Source: Wocania_A sp965224845
Lineage (GTDB): Bacteria; Bacteroidota; Bacteroidia; Flavobacteriales; Flavobacteriaceae
Assembly: GCA_965224845.1 (NCBI GenBank)
Contig: CBDDAJ010000005.1
Location: forward strand, 72,453-136,452
Direction: 5' to 3'
DNA length: 64,000 nt
Made by a program: the position numbers and the translations under genes. How positions within the stretch are numbered: the first letter of the stretch is position 1; each line of letters opens with the position of its first letter. The notes under the pieces are model-generated. The model did no database searches. It worked only from the letters and a program-made list of their open reading frames with translations, and was not told the DNA's origin. This document shows, one piece after another, positions 15,158-24,028 of this stretch.

Positions 15158-17884
15158 TTAAACTAATTGTGTTTTAAACTTTCCTTTACTTTTTCTGATG
15201 CGTACAGCTACTACTTTATACTCTGGACACATGGCTTCAGAATCATGAACATCTCCTGTAATAGTATTAATCATGATTTCAGGAAAATGAAAAGTTGTAC
15301 TTAACACCCCTTGCTTAACGGCATCTGTAATTCGAGCTTTAACATCAACTTTCCCACGGGGAGATTCTAAACACACAAAATCTCCCTCATTAATCAAATG
15401 TGCTTTTGCATCATCTGGATGAATCATCAGATAATCGTCCTGTAAAATTTTTTCATTATCAGTACGGCGTGTCATGGCACCACAATTGTAATGCTCTAAC
15501 TCCCTGTTTGTTGTAAGAATGTATGGATAGTCTTTAGCATGCTCGTTTAATTCTTCAGTTTCTCTCCAGGGATTAAACTCGAAGTATCCTTTACCGCGTT
15601 TAAACGCGGTTTTATGTAAAATCTGAGTATCCGTTCCATCTGGAGCCACTGGCCATTGCAGTCCATTGTCACCCAAACGGTTCCATTTAATTCCTGCAAA
15701 AAATGGCACAATTTGAGAGATTTCTTCCAGCATACCATCTGGTGTATAATCGGGCTGACTATAACCCATCCTATTCATTATGTCTACAATAATCTGTCCA
15801 TCTGGTTTAGCCCCCGCAATAGGTTTTACAACTTGTCTAACAGCCTGAACACGACGTTCCCCATTCGTAAAAGTCCCAGACTTTTCGAGAAACGAAGCTC
15901 CAGGTAAAATAACATCAGCATATTTGGCAGTTTCAGTCATAAACAGTTCTTGAACAATTACCAGATCAGTTGCCTCAAGTGCTTTGATTACCTTTTGGGT
16001 ATTTGGATCGGTTTGTACCACATCTTCTCCAATAATCCAAATGGCCTTTAATTTATCATCCAAAGCAGCTTCAAACATTTCCGGTATTTTATAACCAACA
16101 TGTTTTGGCACATCAACGCCATAAAACTGATTGTATTTTTTGTTTACCTCATCATTGGTTACATCTAAGTAGCCTGCACCTTGATGTGGCTGCACCCCCA
16201 TATCAGCAGATCCCTGTACATTATTTTGACCACGCAAAGGATTTACACCAACGCCACGTCTGCCAATATTTCCAGTCATAAGTGCCAAATCGGCGATTTG
16301 CATCACGGTAAATGTCCCTTGCGAATGCTCGGTTACTCCCAAGCCATGAAAAGACATCGCATTAGGTGCAGAGGCATAAGCTATGGCAGCTGCACGTACA
16401 TCAGCTCTAGAAACACCAGAAACGTCTTCAATTTGATTTAAATCTATGGCCAGCAACTGCTTTTTAAAATCCTCAAAACCTTCTGTTCTTTTTTCAATGA
16501 AGCCTGTATCTACCAATTCTTCAGAAATGATATAATACATCATCATATTCAGAACCGCAACGTTGGTGCCTGGTCTTAAAGCAATATGATGTGTTGCATA
16601 TTTTGCTAGTTCGGTTCTGCGCGGATCGATAACAATTGATACATTATCCGATTTCATAGCAAATTGTTTTAGCTTAGCTCCAGTTACAGGATGTGCATCG
16701 GTTGGATTAGCTCCAATCACCATAATACAATGGGTGTCTTTTAAATCGTCAATCGAATTAGTTGCTGCTCCTGTTCCAAAGGTGCGTTGCATTCCTAAAG
16801 CTGTTGGCGAGTGACATACCCTTGCACACCCATCAATATTATTCGTGTTTATAACAGCTCTGAAAAATTTTTGCATTAAATAATTCTCCTCATTGGTACA
16901 ACGCGAAGATGAAATTCCCGCTATAGAATCCGGTCCAAAATCCTTTTTAAAATCTATTAATTTTTTAGATATATAATCATAAGCCTCATCCCAGGTGACG
17001 TTTTCGAATGTACCATGGCGTTTTATCATTGGCGAGTTTAACCGTTCCGGATGGTTATAAAATTTGAAAGCATAACGCCCTTTTAAACAGGTATGCCCCT
17101 GATTCACTTCGGCATCATAGGGGGCTTGAATACTTAATATTTCTCCATTATGAGTAGATACTTCCAAATTGCAACCTACACCACAATAGGTGCAAATAGT
17201 CCTGGTTATGTCTGTAGCCCAAATCGCTTTGGATTGAAATACGTCTGAAATAGCTGAAGTAGGACATGCCTGTGAACAGGCACCACAACTCACACAATCG
17301 GAATCCATAAAAGAATCATCAAAGCCCTTAATAATCTTTGAATCGAAGCCTCGTCCGGACATACTCAATACAAATTCACCCTGCACCTCATCGCAGGCCC
17401 TTACACAACGATAACAGTTAATGCATTTTGACAAGTCTGAAGTCATATAAGGATGGCTCAAATCTTTAGCTCTATCTAAATGGTTCTCTCCTTCTGGATA
17501 ACGTACATCACGAATACCTACTTGAGCCGCCACGGTTTGTAATTCGCAATTTCCGTTTACTTCACAGGTCAAACAATCCAGTGGATGATCGGTTAGCACC
17601 AATTCTAAAATATTTCTCCGAAGTGCTTTTACAGATGCTGTACTGGTGTAGATGTACTGCCCTTCTGCTACCGGAGCATGACATGATGCCATAGTTTTTA
17701 CGGGGCCATTTTTGTTTAATGCTACTTCAACACTGCACACCCGACAAGATCCAAAAGGATCTAAGTTAGGGGCGTCACATAGTGTGGGTACGAGATGCTT
17801 CTCTTTATAACGACGTATAAATGAAAGCATGGTTTCGCCTTCAACGATATCGAATTCTTTATTATCTATAAATGCTGTTTTCAT
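15158..17884 (-). CDS. fdsA: NAD-type formate dehydrogenase, molybdopterin (alpha) subunit
   Basis: This 908-residue subunit oxidises formate to CO2 at a bis-MGD molybdenum centre. The N-terminal NuoG-like part has a [2Fe-2S] site (Cys36, 47, 50, 68), a His-Cys3 [4Fe-4S] site (His100, Cys104, 107, 113), and two ferredoxin-type [4Fe-4S] motifs (154-164 and 197-207). The catalytic part has CTYCGVGC at 231-238 with Cys266. CARVCHSP at 353-360 holds the molybdenum ligand, Cys357, where some homologues use selenocysteine, followed by the catalytic His358. It works with FdsB, which passes electrons to NAD. An 8-bp inverted repeat and an IVP gene fragment lie upstream. Confidence 0.93.
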   Translation of the reverse strand: MKTAFIDNKEFDIVEGETMLSFIRRYKEKHLVPTLCDAPNLDPFGSCRVCSVEVALNKNGPVKTMASCHAPVAEGQYIYTSTASVKALRRNILELVLTDHPLDCLTCEVNGNCELQTVAAQVGIRDVRYPEGENHLDRAKDLSHPYMTSDLSKCINCYRCVRACDEVQGEFVLSMSGRGFDSKIIKGFDDSFMDSDCVSCGACSQACPTSAISDVFQSKAIWATDITRTICTYCGVGCNLEVSTHNGEILSIQAPYDAEVNQGHTCLKGRYAFKFYNHPERLNSPMIKRHGTFENVTWDEAYDYISKKLIDFKKDFGPDSIAGISSSRCTNEENYLMQKFFRAVINTNNIDGCARVCHSPTALGMQRTFGTGAATNSIDDLKDTHCIMVIGANPTDAHPVTGAKLKQFAMKSDNVSIVIDPRRTELAKYATHHIALRPGTNVAVLNMMMYYIISEELVDTGFIEKRTEGFEDFKKQLLAIDLNQIEDVSGVSRADVRAAAIAYASAPNAMSFHGLGVTEHSQGTFTVMQIADLALMTGNIGRRGVGVNPLRGQNNVQGSADMGVQPHQGAGYLDVTNDEVNKKYNQFYGVDVPKHVGYKIPEMFEAALDDKLKAIWIIGEDVVQTDPNTQKVIKALEATDLVIVQELFMTETAKYADVILPGASFLEKSGTFTNGERRVQAVRQVVKPIAGAKPDGQIIVDIMNRMGYSQPDYTPDGMLEEISQIVPFFAGIKWNRLGDNGLQWPVAPDGTDTQILHKTAFKRGKGYFEFNPWRETEELNEHAKDYPYILTTNRELEHYNCGAMTRRTDNEKILQDDYLMIHPDDAKAHLINEGDFVCLESPRGKVDVKARITDAVKQGVLSTTFHFPEIMINTITGDVHDSEAMCPEYKVVAVRIRKSKGKFKTQLV

Positions 17885-17901
17885 ATATAATGTCTTGTTA
17901 C

Positions 17902-17930
17902 TGATTTCTAATTCCTCAAATGAGAAATCA
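17902..17930. promoter_or_regulatory. Inverted repeat before fdsA
   Basis: TGATTTCT (17902-17909) and AGAAATCA (17923-17930) form an 8-bp perfect inverted repeat with a 13-bp spacer, starting 18 bp upstream of the fdsA ATG. It could be an operator or a leader hairpin; no promoter is obvious beside it. Confidence 0.3.
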
Positions 17931-17989
17931 ATGATTACAACTATTTTGTGTCAGGCTCTTTAAATTTATTCCTTCTATAAATTAGATTG

Positions 17990-18118
17990 TCACAGGTATT
18001 TTATAAAACCTCCTATTTGTTTACCAACTTGTTTTGCTAGCGCATAGCACTTTAAAAACTGATCTTTCGCTATATATTTCAAATCTATAGCACGATAGAG
18101 TTGCGATTTTGTTGCCAT
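17990..18118 (-). pseudogene. Fragment of a four-helix-bundle (S23/IVP-like) protein gene
   Basis: An ATG-to-TGA frame of 42 residues contains SQLYRAIDLKYIAKDQF and ends in KQIGGFIKYL. This resembles the C-terminal third of four-helix-bundle proteins of the 23S rRNA intervening-sequence family, which end in a G-x-I-K-Y-L segment. The N-terminal two thirds are missing: only 23 bp separate the ATG from the fdsB stop. It is probably the remnant of an inserted gene in the 257-bp gap between fdsB and fdsA, and may still be translated. The rest of the gap holds only an inverted repeat. Confidence 0.55.
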
Positions 18119-18141
18119 AATTAGAAATTCTAAATTAAGAA

Positions 18142-19794
18142 TTAATTAAAATAGGACCTTAATTCATCATCAAAATATTGCAGTGCATTCCTAACCGGTA
18201 ACGGGATGCCTCCTCCATGCGCACAGAGTGACCCTTGTTCTAAGGTTGTTAGTAAATCGGTAAATAATACTTTATCTATTTTATAATCTGATGTCAGTGC
18301 TTTTTCTGCCAGTTCTTGCCCTCGTTTGGTTCCTAATCGACAAGGGAAACACTTACCACAACTTTCATAAGCCGCAAAATCAAACAAATGTTCGATGAAT
18401 TTCATCATCGGGAAATCTGAAGGTATAGACACTATTGAGGCATGACCCAGTAAAAAACCTTCCTTTGAAAACGACTCGAAATCTATGGTTAGATCATTGA
18501 TTTTAGAAACTGGAACCAATCCTCCTAAAGGACCTCCGATTTGAAGTGCTTTTACATCAGATTTAAAACCACCACCTAAATCGTTTACAACTACTGAAAG
18601 TGGTGTACCCATTTCAACTTCATAGAGTCCAGGGTTGTTAAAAAAGCTATCTAACGATACTAATTTAGTTCCTGAAGATTTTTCAGTTCCTATATTTTTC
18701 CATGCCTGCCCGCCATAGGAAATAATATAATGCAAAGCTGCTAAAGTTTCGACATTGTTAACTGTTGTTGGCTTATTGAATAAGCCTTTTTGAGCCGGAA
18801 AAGGCGGTCGAACACGAACTTCAGGACGCTGACCTTCAATAGAATTTATCAAAGCGGTTTCTTCTCCACAAATATAAGATCCCTGGGCTTGGATAATTTT
18901 AAACTGGAAATCGAATCCGCTACCGGCTATGTTCTCTCCTACCAGACCAGCTTGCTTTAACATGCTAATGGCATCTTGAACAATTGTAACGGCTTCGGGG
19001 TATTCTGCTCTTATATATAAGATCCCATAATTAGCACGGGTAACATAACCCGAAATAAGCATTCCAAACAAAACCGAATGTGGTTGCTGTTCTAATAAAT
19101 ATCGATCAGAATAGGCTCCTGGATCTCCTTCATCGGCATTACAAATAATAAACTTTGTTTTATTTTCTACATTTCGACAAAACTGTAATTTCATTCCCAT
19201 AGGGAAACCTGCACCACCACGACCACGCACATTGGATTTCTTTATCTCTTCTAAAACAATATCAGAATCTTGCTTTAAAGCGTTTAAAAATGGCTCATAA
19301 TATTCTGAAACATCCGTAAACGGTTGCGTCAAAATTTGTTTCCCGCTAGCTTTAACATTGTAATGATCATGATTTAAATTAGAATCTGCATCGATAATAC
19401 GCCCTAATTCATTTAAAGCAGCTCCAGAATAGTTCTTTCCATTATAATGAAACGCCGAATTTTCATGGCAACGCCCTAAGCAGGTCATATGTCCAATAGC
19501 ATCAATCTCAAAATGGTTTTTAAGTGTATCTAAAACGTTGTTCTGGGTTCCTGCACAAACACAGGCTGTTCCGTTACAAACATATATCTTTTTCCCTTTA
19601 TTCTCAGGCTTTAAAAAATCGTAAAAACTCGCTGTACCGAAAGCATTGGCTTTTCCAATCAGGAATTCGTCGGCCAATTGAGCCATGTCTTCCTCACTAG
19701 GAGCTCCTTCTGGTTTAGCTCTATTTCCTAATTTATCGAAAAGGCTTTCTTCAACTCCTTTTCTACCTAATAATTCACTTAAATTATCTGACAT
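18142..19794 (-). CDS. fdsB: NAD-type formate dehydrogenase, NADH-binding (beta) subunit, NuoE-NuoF fusion
   Basis: The 550-residue subunit carries electrons from FdsA to NAD. Residues 1 to about 130 are a NuoE-like thioredoxin fold with a [2Fe-2S] site (Cys73, Cys78, Cys105, Cys109). The rest is NuoF-like: the FMN loop GRGGAGFPMG near residue 191, NADEGDPGAYSDR near 219, and a C-terminal [4Fe-4S] site CGKCFPC (479-485) with Cys524. The N-terminal 50 residues resemble a NuoE helical region. It is transcribed with fdhD upstream (6 bp gap). The fdsA gene follows after a gap containing a gene fragment. Confidence 0.92.
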   Translation of the reverse strand: MSDNLSELLGRKGVEESLFDKLGNRAKPEGAPSEEDMAQLADEFLIGKANAFGTASFYDFLKPENKGKKIYVCNGTACVCAGTQNNVLDTLKNHFEIDAIGHMTCLGRCHENSAFHYNGKNYSGAALNELGRIIDADSNLNHDHYNVKASGKQILTQPFTDVSEYYEPFLNALKQDSDIVLEEIKKSNVRGRGGAGFPMGMKLQFCRNVENKTKFIICNADEGDPGAYSDRYLLEQQPHSVLFGMLISGYVTRANYGILYIRAEYPEAVTIVQDAISMLKQAGLVGENIAGSGFDFQFKIIQAQGSYICGEETALINSIEGQRPEVRVRPPFPAQKGLFNKPTTVNNVETLAALHYIISYGGQAWKNIGTEKSSGTKLVSLDSFFNNPGLYEVEMGTPLSVVVNDLGGGFKSDVKALQIGGPLGGLVPVSKINDLTIDFESFSKEGFLLGHASIVSIPSDFPMMKFIEHLFDFAAYESCGKCFPCRLGTKRGQELAEKALTSDYKIDKVLFTDLLTTLEQGSLCAHGGGIPLPVRNALQYFDDELRSYFN

Positions 19795-19800
19795 TTTTAT

Positions 19801-20628
19801 TTAACTCGCTTTATTTGTTTTATTAGAATTATTTTTTGTGCGGTGAGGGTTTGAATAACAGGTTACCCTTTTATCTCTGCAAAATGCAAATAATGTAATA
19901 CCCAGTTCTTTAGCGTAATCTACAGCTAATGATGATGGTGCAGATACAGCGGCCAAAAATGGCATTTTGGCTTTAAAGCATTTTATAACAATCTCATAAG
20001 AAATACGACCGCTAACGGTTATAATTTTTGCTTCTTTAAGCCTATTGAGCATTATTAATTTACCAATAACTTTATCGACGGCATTATGTCTTCCTATATC
20101 TTCCATACTGCATAGCATCTTACCTTCTAAAGAAAAAGCTGCAGCGGCATGTGTACCTCCCGATTGTTTAAAATCGTGTTGTGACACATTCATTTTCTTA
20201 AATAATTGGTGTATTGATGAAACATCTATTTTCTTAGTATCATCAATTGTTTTTCCAATAAATGCCAAGTCTCCTAATTCGGTTTTTCCACAGATACCAC
20301 ATGAAGACACCGATAATAAATTACGGCTGTTGGCATAACCACTACCTAGCTTGTCTTCTGGAATAGTTACATTTACTATGGTAACTATACCCTTATCATT
20401 TTCCTTCTTTAAAATAACATCGGGCTGAAAATTTGGATCATTAATAATATCTTCAGAATGCAACAATCCACGTACCAAACTCATATCCTCCCCTGGAGTT
20501 CTCATAGAAACTGTAAAGGGTTTATCGTTAACGTTTATTTGCAAAGCTTCTTCTATAGTGAGCGAATCAAAAGTTTTCTCCACAGCACCTACATCAAATT
20601 TTTTGCCTTCGTAGTTTCGTATTGCCAT
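19801..20628 (-). CDS. fdhD: Formate dehydrogenase sulfurtransferase FdhD
   Basis: FdhD passes sulfur from a cysteine desulfurase to the bis-MGD cofactor and is needed for active formate dehydrogenase. The 275-residue protein has the conserved CGICG motif (Cys110 and Cys113), the TPGEDMSLVRGLLHSE block near 44-59, GGTHAAA near 157 and EDIGRHNAVDKVIG near 176-189, all family signatures. It lies 6 bp upstream of fdsB, on the same strand. Confidence 0.95.
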   Translation of the reverse strand: MAIRNYEGKKFDVGAVEKTFDSLTIEEALQINVNDKPFTVSMRTPGEDMSLVRGLLHSEDIINDPNFQPDVILKKENDKGIVTIVNVTIPEDKLGSGYANSRNLLSVSSCGICGKTELGDLAFIGKTIDDTKKIDVSSIHQLFKKMNVSQHDFKQSGGTHAAAAFSLEGKMLCSMEDIGRHNAVDKVIGKLIMLNRLKEAKIITVSGRISYEIVIKCFKAKMPFLAAVSAPSSLAVDYAKELGITLFAFCRDKRVTCYSNPHRTKNNSNKTNKAS

Positions 20629-20706
20629 AACTGCTATTCCTAAATATTACGGTAATTACACAAATTTAATCGAAATTATTATAAGTCACTGTTAAAGTGG
20701 TACTTA

Positions 20707-22374
20707 TTAAAATAATCCAGAGATATTTCCTTCATTATCAATGCTTATGTGCTCTGATGCCGGATGTGCAGGAAGCCCTGGCATACGCATCATATCTCCG
20801 GTTATTGGCACTAAAAATCCTGCTCCGGCTGCAATTTCTATTTCTCTTATATTTATTACAAACCCTTCTGGCCTGCCTAATAGTTTTGGGTTGTCTGATA
20901 ACGACTTTTGAGTTTTAGCAATACACACTGGTAGATTTTCTAAACCCAAACCAGCAATAGTTTTTAAGTTTCTGTTGGCTAAATTTGAATACTCTACACC
21001 ACCAGCTCCATATATTTTTTTTGCTATAGTCTCTATTTTCTCTTTAACCCCAGAATTCCAATTGTATAAAGGTTTAAAATCAGACGAGCCGCTTTCAACA
21101 ATATCTATTACATGTTGTGCTAATTCTAAAGCACCAGCACCTCCTTTTGCCCAAATCTCGGCAAGTGCTACTCTAACACCATGCTCTTTTGCAAATGTTT
21201 TAATAACTTCAACTTCGGCATCTGTATCTGTAACAAACTTATTTATGGAGATTACCGGTTCTATTCCAAATTGTTTAACATTTTCTAAGTGCTTTGCCAA
21301 GTTGGGTAACCCATTTTTCAGAGCTTCTAAATTTTCTTCTGTTAGGTTTTTTAAATCTGCACCGCCATGGTATTTTAATGCTCTAATGGTTGCCGTTAAA
21401 ACTATAGCTTTTGGAGACAGCCCAGCACTTTGACACTTTATATCCAAGAATTTCTCAGCTCCTAAATCTGCACCAAAACCGGCTTCTGTAACAACATAAT
21501 CAGATAGAGACATCCCCATTCTGGTGGCCAATACAGAATTTGTTCCCTGAGCGATATTTGCAAAAGGACCACCATGAATAATAGCAGGATTACCTTCTAT
21601 AGTTTGTACTAAATTAGGTTTAACCGCATCTTTTAACAAGGCCGCCATTGCTCCTTCAACTTGTAAATCTCTAGCATAAATAGGTTTCTTTTTCATAGTA
21701 TAACCAACAAAAATATTTCCCAATCGCTTTTTTAAATCTTCCATATCGTCGGCCAGACATAAAATTGCCATAATCTCTGATGCCGCAGTAATATCAAAAC
21801 CCGTTTGTCTGGGCACACCAGATGTGGTTCCGCCTAGACCAATAACAATATTACGTAACGATCTATCATTCATATCCATAACACGTTTCCATGCTACTGT
21901 TCTAGCATCTAAACCAACCGAATTGGTTTTACTTTGAATATTATTGTCTATAACGGCAGCCAACAAATTATGAGCCTTTTCTATAGCTGAAAAATCTCCG
22001 GTAAAATGTAAATTAATATCTTCCATAGGAAGCACCTGAGAATACCCGCCTCCCGTTGCGCCTCCCTTTATACCAAAAACAGGTCCTAAGGATGGTTCCC
22101 GTAGTACCACGGTAGTTTGCTTACCTAATTGATTTAACCCTTCAGAAAGTCCTATAGACATGGTCGTTTTACCTTCACCTGCAGGGGTTGGCGAAACAGC
22201 TGTAACCAAAACAAGGTTACAATCTTTAACCTTATTTCTGTTTAATAAATGATGAGGTAACTTTGCTTTGTATTTACCATACATTTCTATATCATCAGCC
22301 TTTAATCCTAGTTTTTCTGCTATACTGCTTATATGTTTTAATTCAATCTTTTTGGCTATATCTAAATCGCTCAT
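20707..22374 (-). CDS. fhs: Formate-tetrahydrofolate ligase
   Basis: This enzyme makes 10-formyl-tetrahydrofolate from formate, ATP and THF. The 555-residue length and motifs fit: the P-loop PTPAGEGKTTMSIGL near residues 62-76, LREPSLGPVFGIKGGATGGGYSQV near 91-114, and RQTGFDITAASEIMAI near 195-210. Its start overlaps the mocA end (ATGA, 4 bp), tying it to the molybdenum hydroxylase genes, and 78 bp separate it from fdhD. Context suggests formate made or taken up here is split between oxidation by FdsAB and assimilation into C1-folate. Confidence 0.95.
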   Translation of the reverse strand: MSDLDIAKKIELKHISSIAEKLGLKADDIEMYGKYKAKLPHHLLNRNKVKDCNLVLVTAVSPTPAGEGKTTMSIGLSEGLNQLGKQTTVVLREPSLGPVFGIKGGATGGGYSQVLPMEDINLHFTGDFSAIEKAHNLLAAVIDNNIQSKTNSVGLDARTVAWKRVMDMNDRSLRNIVIGLGGTTSGVPRQTGFDITAASEIMAILCLADDMEDLKKRLGNIFVGYTMKKKPIYARDLQVEGAMAALLKDAVKPNLVQTIEGNPAIIHGGPFANIAQGTNSVLATRMGMSLSDYVVTEAGFGADLGAEKFLDIKCQSAGLSPKAIVLTATIRALKYHGGADLKNLTEENLEALKNGLPNLAKHLENVKQFGIEPVISINKFVTDTDAEVEVIKTFAKEHGVRVALAEIWAKGGAGALELAQHVIDIVESGSSDFKPLYNWNSGVKEKIETIAKKIYGAGGVEYSNLANRNLKTIAGLGLENLPVCIAKTQKSLSDNPKLLGRPEGFVINIREIEIAAGAGFLVPITGDMMRMPGLPAHPASEHISIDNEGNISGLF

Positions 22375-23000
22375 GTTTTAAAATAGGTTTTATAAAGTTT
22401 TAAATAGTCTTTCTTAAAGTCTAAATCTACATTTTTTGCAGGAGGTAATAAAACTTTAACACGATATTTATATTTCTTTAAAAGCTCTTTTGCTCCATAG
22501 TCATCATTAAGCAGCATAAGCTCTTTAAAATAAGCTTTATCAAAAATGGCTGGAACACCATATTTATCATCATCATATAAGGTAGCAAAAACAGCATGCT
22601 TTTCTTCTTGAAATTGATTAATCATCGTGTTTAGAAAATCAACTTCAATTAAAGGCTGGTCGGCAAGCATAAAAAGAATTGCATCCGTTTTTGTTGTACT
22701 TTTAAAAATACATCTAACAGCAAAAGCTATAGAACTGCCTAGGCCATCTTTCCAATTCTTATTATTTAAAATAGTGGTTTTTGACTGCTCAATGGCTTTA
22801 CTTATAAGTTGAAAATTTGCCCCTAGAACCACAACAACCTCTTTAGCATCAAGCTGCTTCGCTTTTTTAATGGTGCTTCCCAATAAAGTAGAATCGCCCC
22901 ACTTTAGCAATTGTTTGGGCTCGTTCATCCTATTAGATGCACCAGCTGCTAAAATGACCACGGTTATATTTGAAGTTTCAATTCCCAAAATGAAACTCAA
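22371..23000 (-). CDS. mocA: Molybdenum cofactor cytidylyltransferase, MocA-like
   Basis: MocA adds CMP to Mo-MPT, giving the MCD cofactor used by xanthine-dehydrogenase-family enzymes. The 209-residue protein has the nucleotidyltransferase signature LAAGASNRMNEPKQLLKWG near residues 17-35, a DGLGSSIAFAV block near 84 and MLADQPLIE near 111-119. The start is TTG 23000, directly after the xdhC TAA stop and in the same frame; no ATG precedes the signature. The 3' end overlaps fhs by 4 bp. Coupling to xdhC is likely, since the two factors act in turn on one cofactor. Confidence 0.88.
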   Translation of the reverse strand: MSFILGIETSNITVVILAAGASNRMNEPKQLLKWGDSTLLGSTIKKAKQLDAKEVVVVLGANFQLISKAIEQSKTTILNNKNWKDGLGSSIAFAVRCIFKSTTKTDAILFMLADQPLIEVDFLNTMINQFQEEKHAVFATLYDDDKYGVPAIFDKAYFKELMLLNDDYGAKELLKKYKYRVKVLLPPAKNVDLDFKKDYLKLYKTYFKT

Positions 23001-24020
23001 TTAATCGGCGTGAATTTTTCCGTTTGTTTTACTAAGTGATTTTGGTTCTCTGTTTTTTGTATAAGCTAATATCTCTGACAGGATTGAAATGGCTATTTCT
23101 TGTGGCGTTTCAGACCCAATATCAAGACCTGCCGGACCGTGGATTCTATCTAAAAAATCGTTCTCAATATCTGGACAATATTCAATAAATTGAGACAATA
23201 GGTCTTCTCTTCTTTTTACAGGTCCTAATACCCCAATATAATTTGGGTTAGCTGCTTTTATAGCTACCAAATAACGCAGATCATTTGCAAAATTATGGGT
23301 CATTAAAACAATTGCTGTTTGGTTATCAATTAGCTTATCGTCCATTTGCTCTGGAGACATAGCATAGAAATTTTTAGCCCCAGGAAAATCTGAAAGCGAT
23401 TTAGCTTCAGAAACACCAGAAATAATTGTAATCTCCCAACCAGTTAAAGCTCCATATTTACATAATTGAACGGCATCATGCTCTGCTCCAATAATTATTA
23501 ATTTAAAACAAGGCGGCATATGCTGTTTAAAAACAGAAAGTGTTTCTCCTTTATTCTTGATATGAGCATCGGAGATTGAAAATAATTCATTATTAATTTT
23601 TACCTGAGTTCCTATACCCAAAATAATGCCTTCTCTTTTTTCAAAATACGATTGCATTTCAAAGGGGTTTCTTTGGTCTAAACAATTTTTAAAAGCATTT
23701 ATAAAAAACTCATTAGGACAAAAGGGTTCAATTAATATATACAAAACACCTTCACAACCTAAGCGGTATCTCCCATCATAAGTCATCATTTTGGCTTTAC
23801 CGGTTTTAAAAACAGTTTCAGATTGTAGTAAAATCTCTTTTTCTACACAACCGCCACTTACCGCTCCAACCATCTTAGCATTTTCAAGAATAAGCATTCT
23901 TACTCCAGGTCTTCTATAAGATGAGCCATCTAAAGCAACAACAGATGCCAAAACAGATTTTACTCCTTGAGATTTTGCAATTAATGCCTCTTCTACTATA
24001 TTTTTAAATTCGTGTGTCAT
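23001..24020 (-). CDS. xdhC: XdhC/CoxI-family cofactor sulfuration chaperone
   Basis: XdhC binds molybdenum cofactor, promotes its sulfuration and hands it to the hydroxylase. The 339-residue protein shows the N-terminal XdhC/CoxI motif (DGSSYRRPGVRMLI near 31-44, then VSGGCVEKEI near 55-64) and a C-terminal Rossmann-like part with LIIIGAEHDAVQL near 174-186 and a VLGPVKRREDLL segment near 264. It lies 8 bp after the large hydroxylase gene on the same strand. Its stop is followed without a gap by the TTG start of mocA. Confidence 0.9.
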   Translation of the reverse strand: MTHEFKNIVEEALIAKSQGVKSVLASVVALDGSSYRRPGVRMLILENAKMVGAVSGGCVEKEILLQSETVFKTGKAKMMTYDGRYRLGCEGVLYILIEPFCPNEFFINAFKNCLDQRNPFEMQSYFEKREGIILGIGTQVKINNELFSISDAHIKNKGETLSVFKQHMPPCFKLIIIGAEHDAVQLCKYGALTGWEITIISGVSEAKSLSDFPGAKNFYAMSPEQMDDKLIDNQTAIVLMTHNFANDLRYLVAIKAANPNYIGVLGPVKRREDLLSQFIEYCPDIENDFLDRIHGPAGLDIGSETPQEIAISILSEILAYTKNREPKSLSKTNGKIHAD

Positions 24021-24028
24021 GAAAAGTT

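Noticed and set aside
15158..17884. Possible selenocysteine in formate dehydrogenase
   Set aside because: The frame has an ordinary Cys codon at the molybdenum-ligand position and no internal TGA.
20975..21433. A 152-codon open frame on the plus strand inside fhs
   Set aside because: It is antisense to a well-conserved enzyme gene, and its translation has no recognisable domain.
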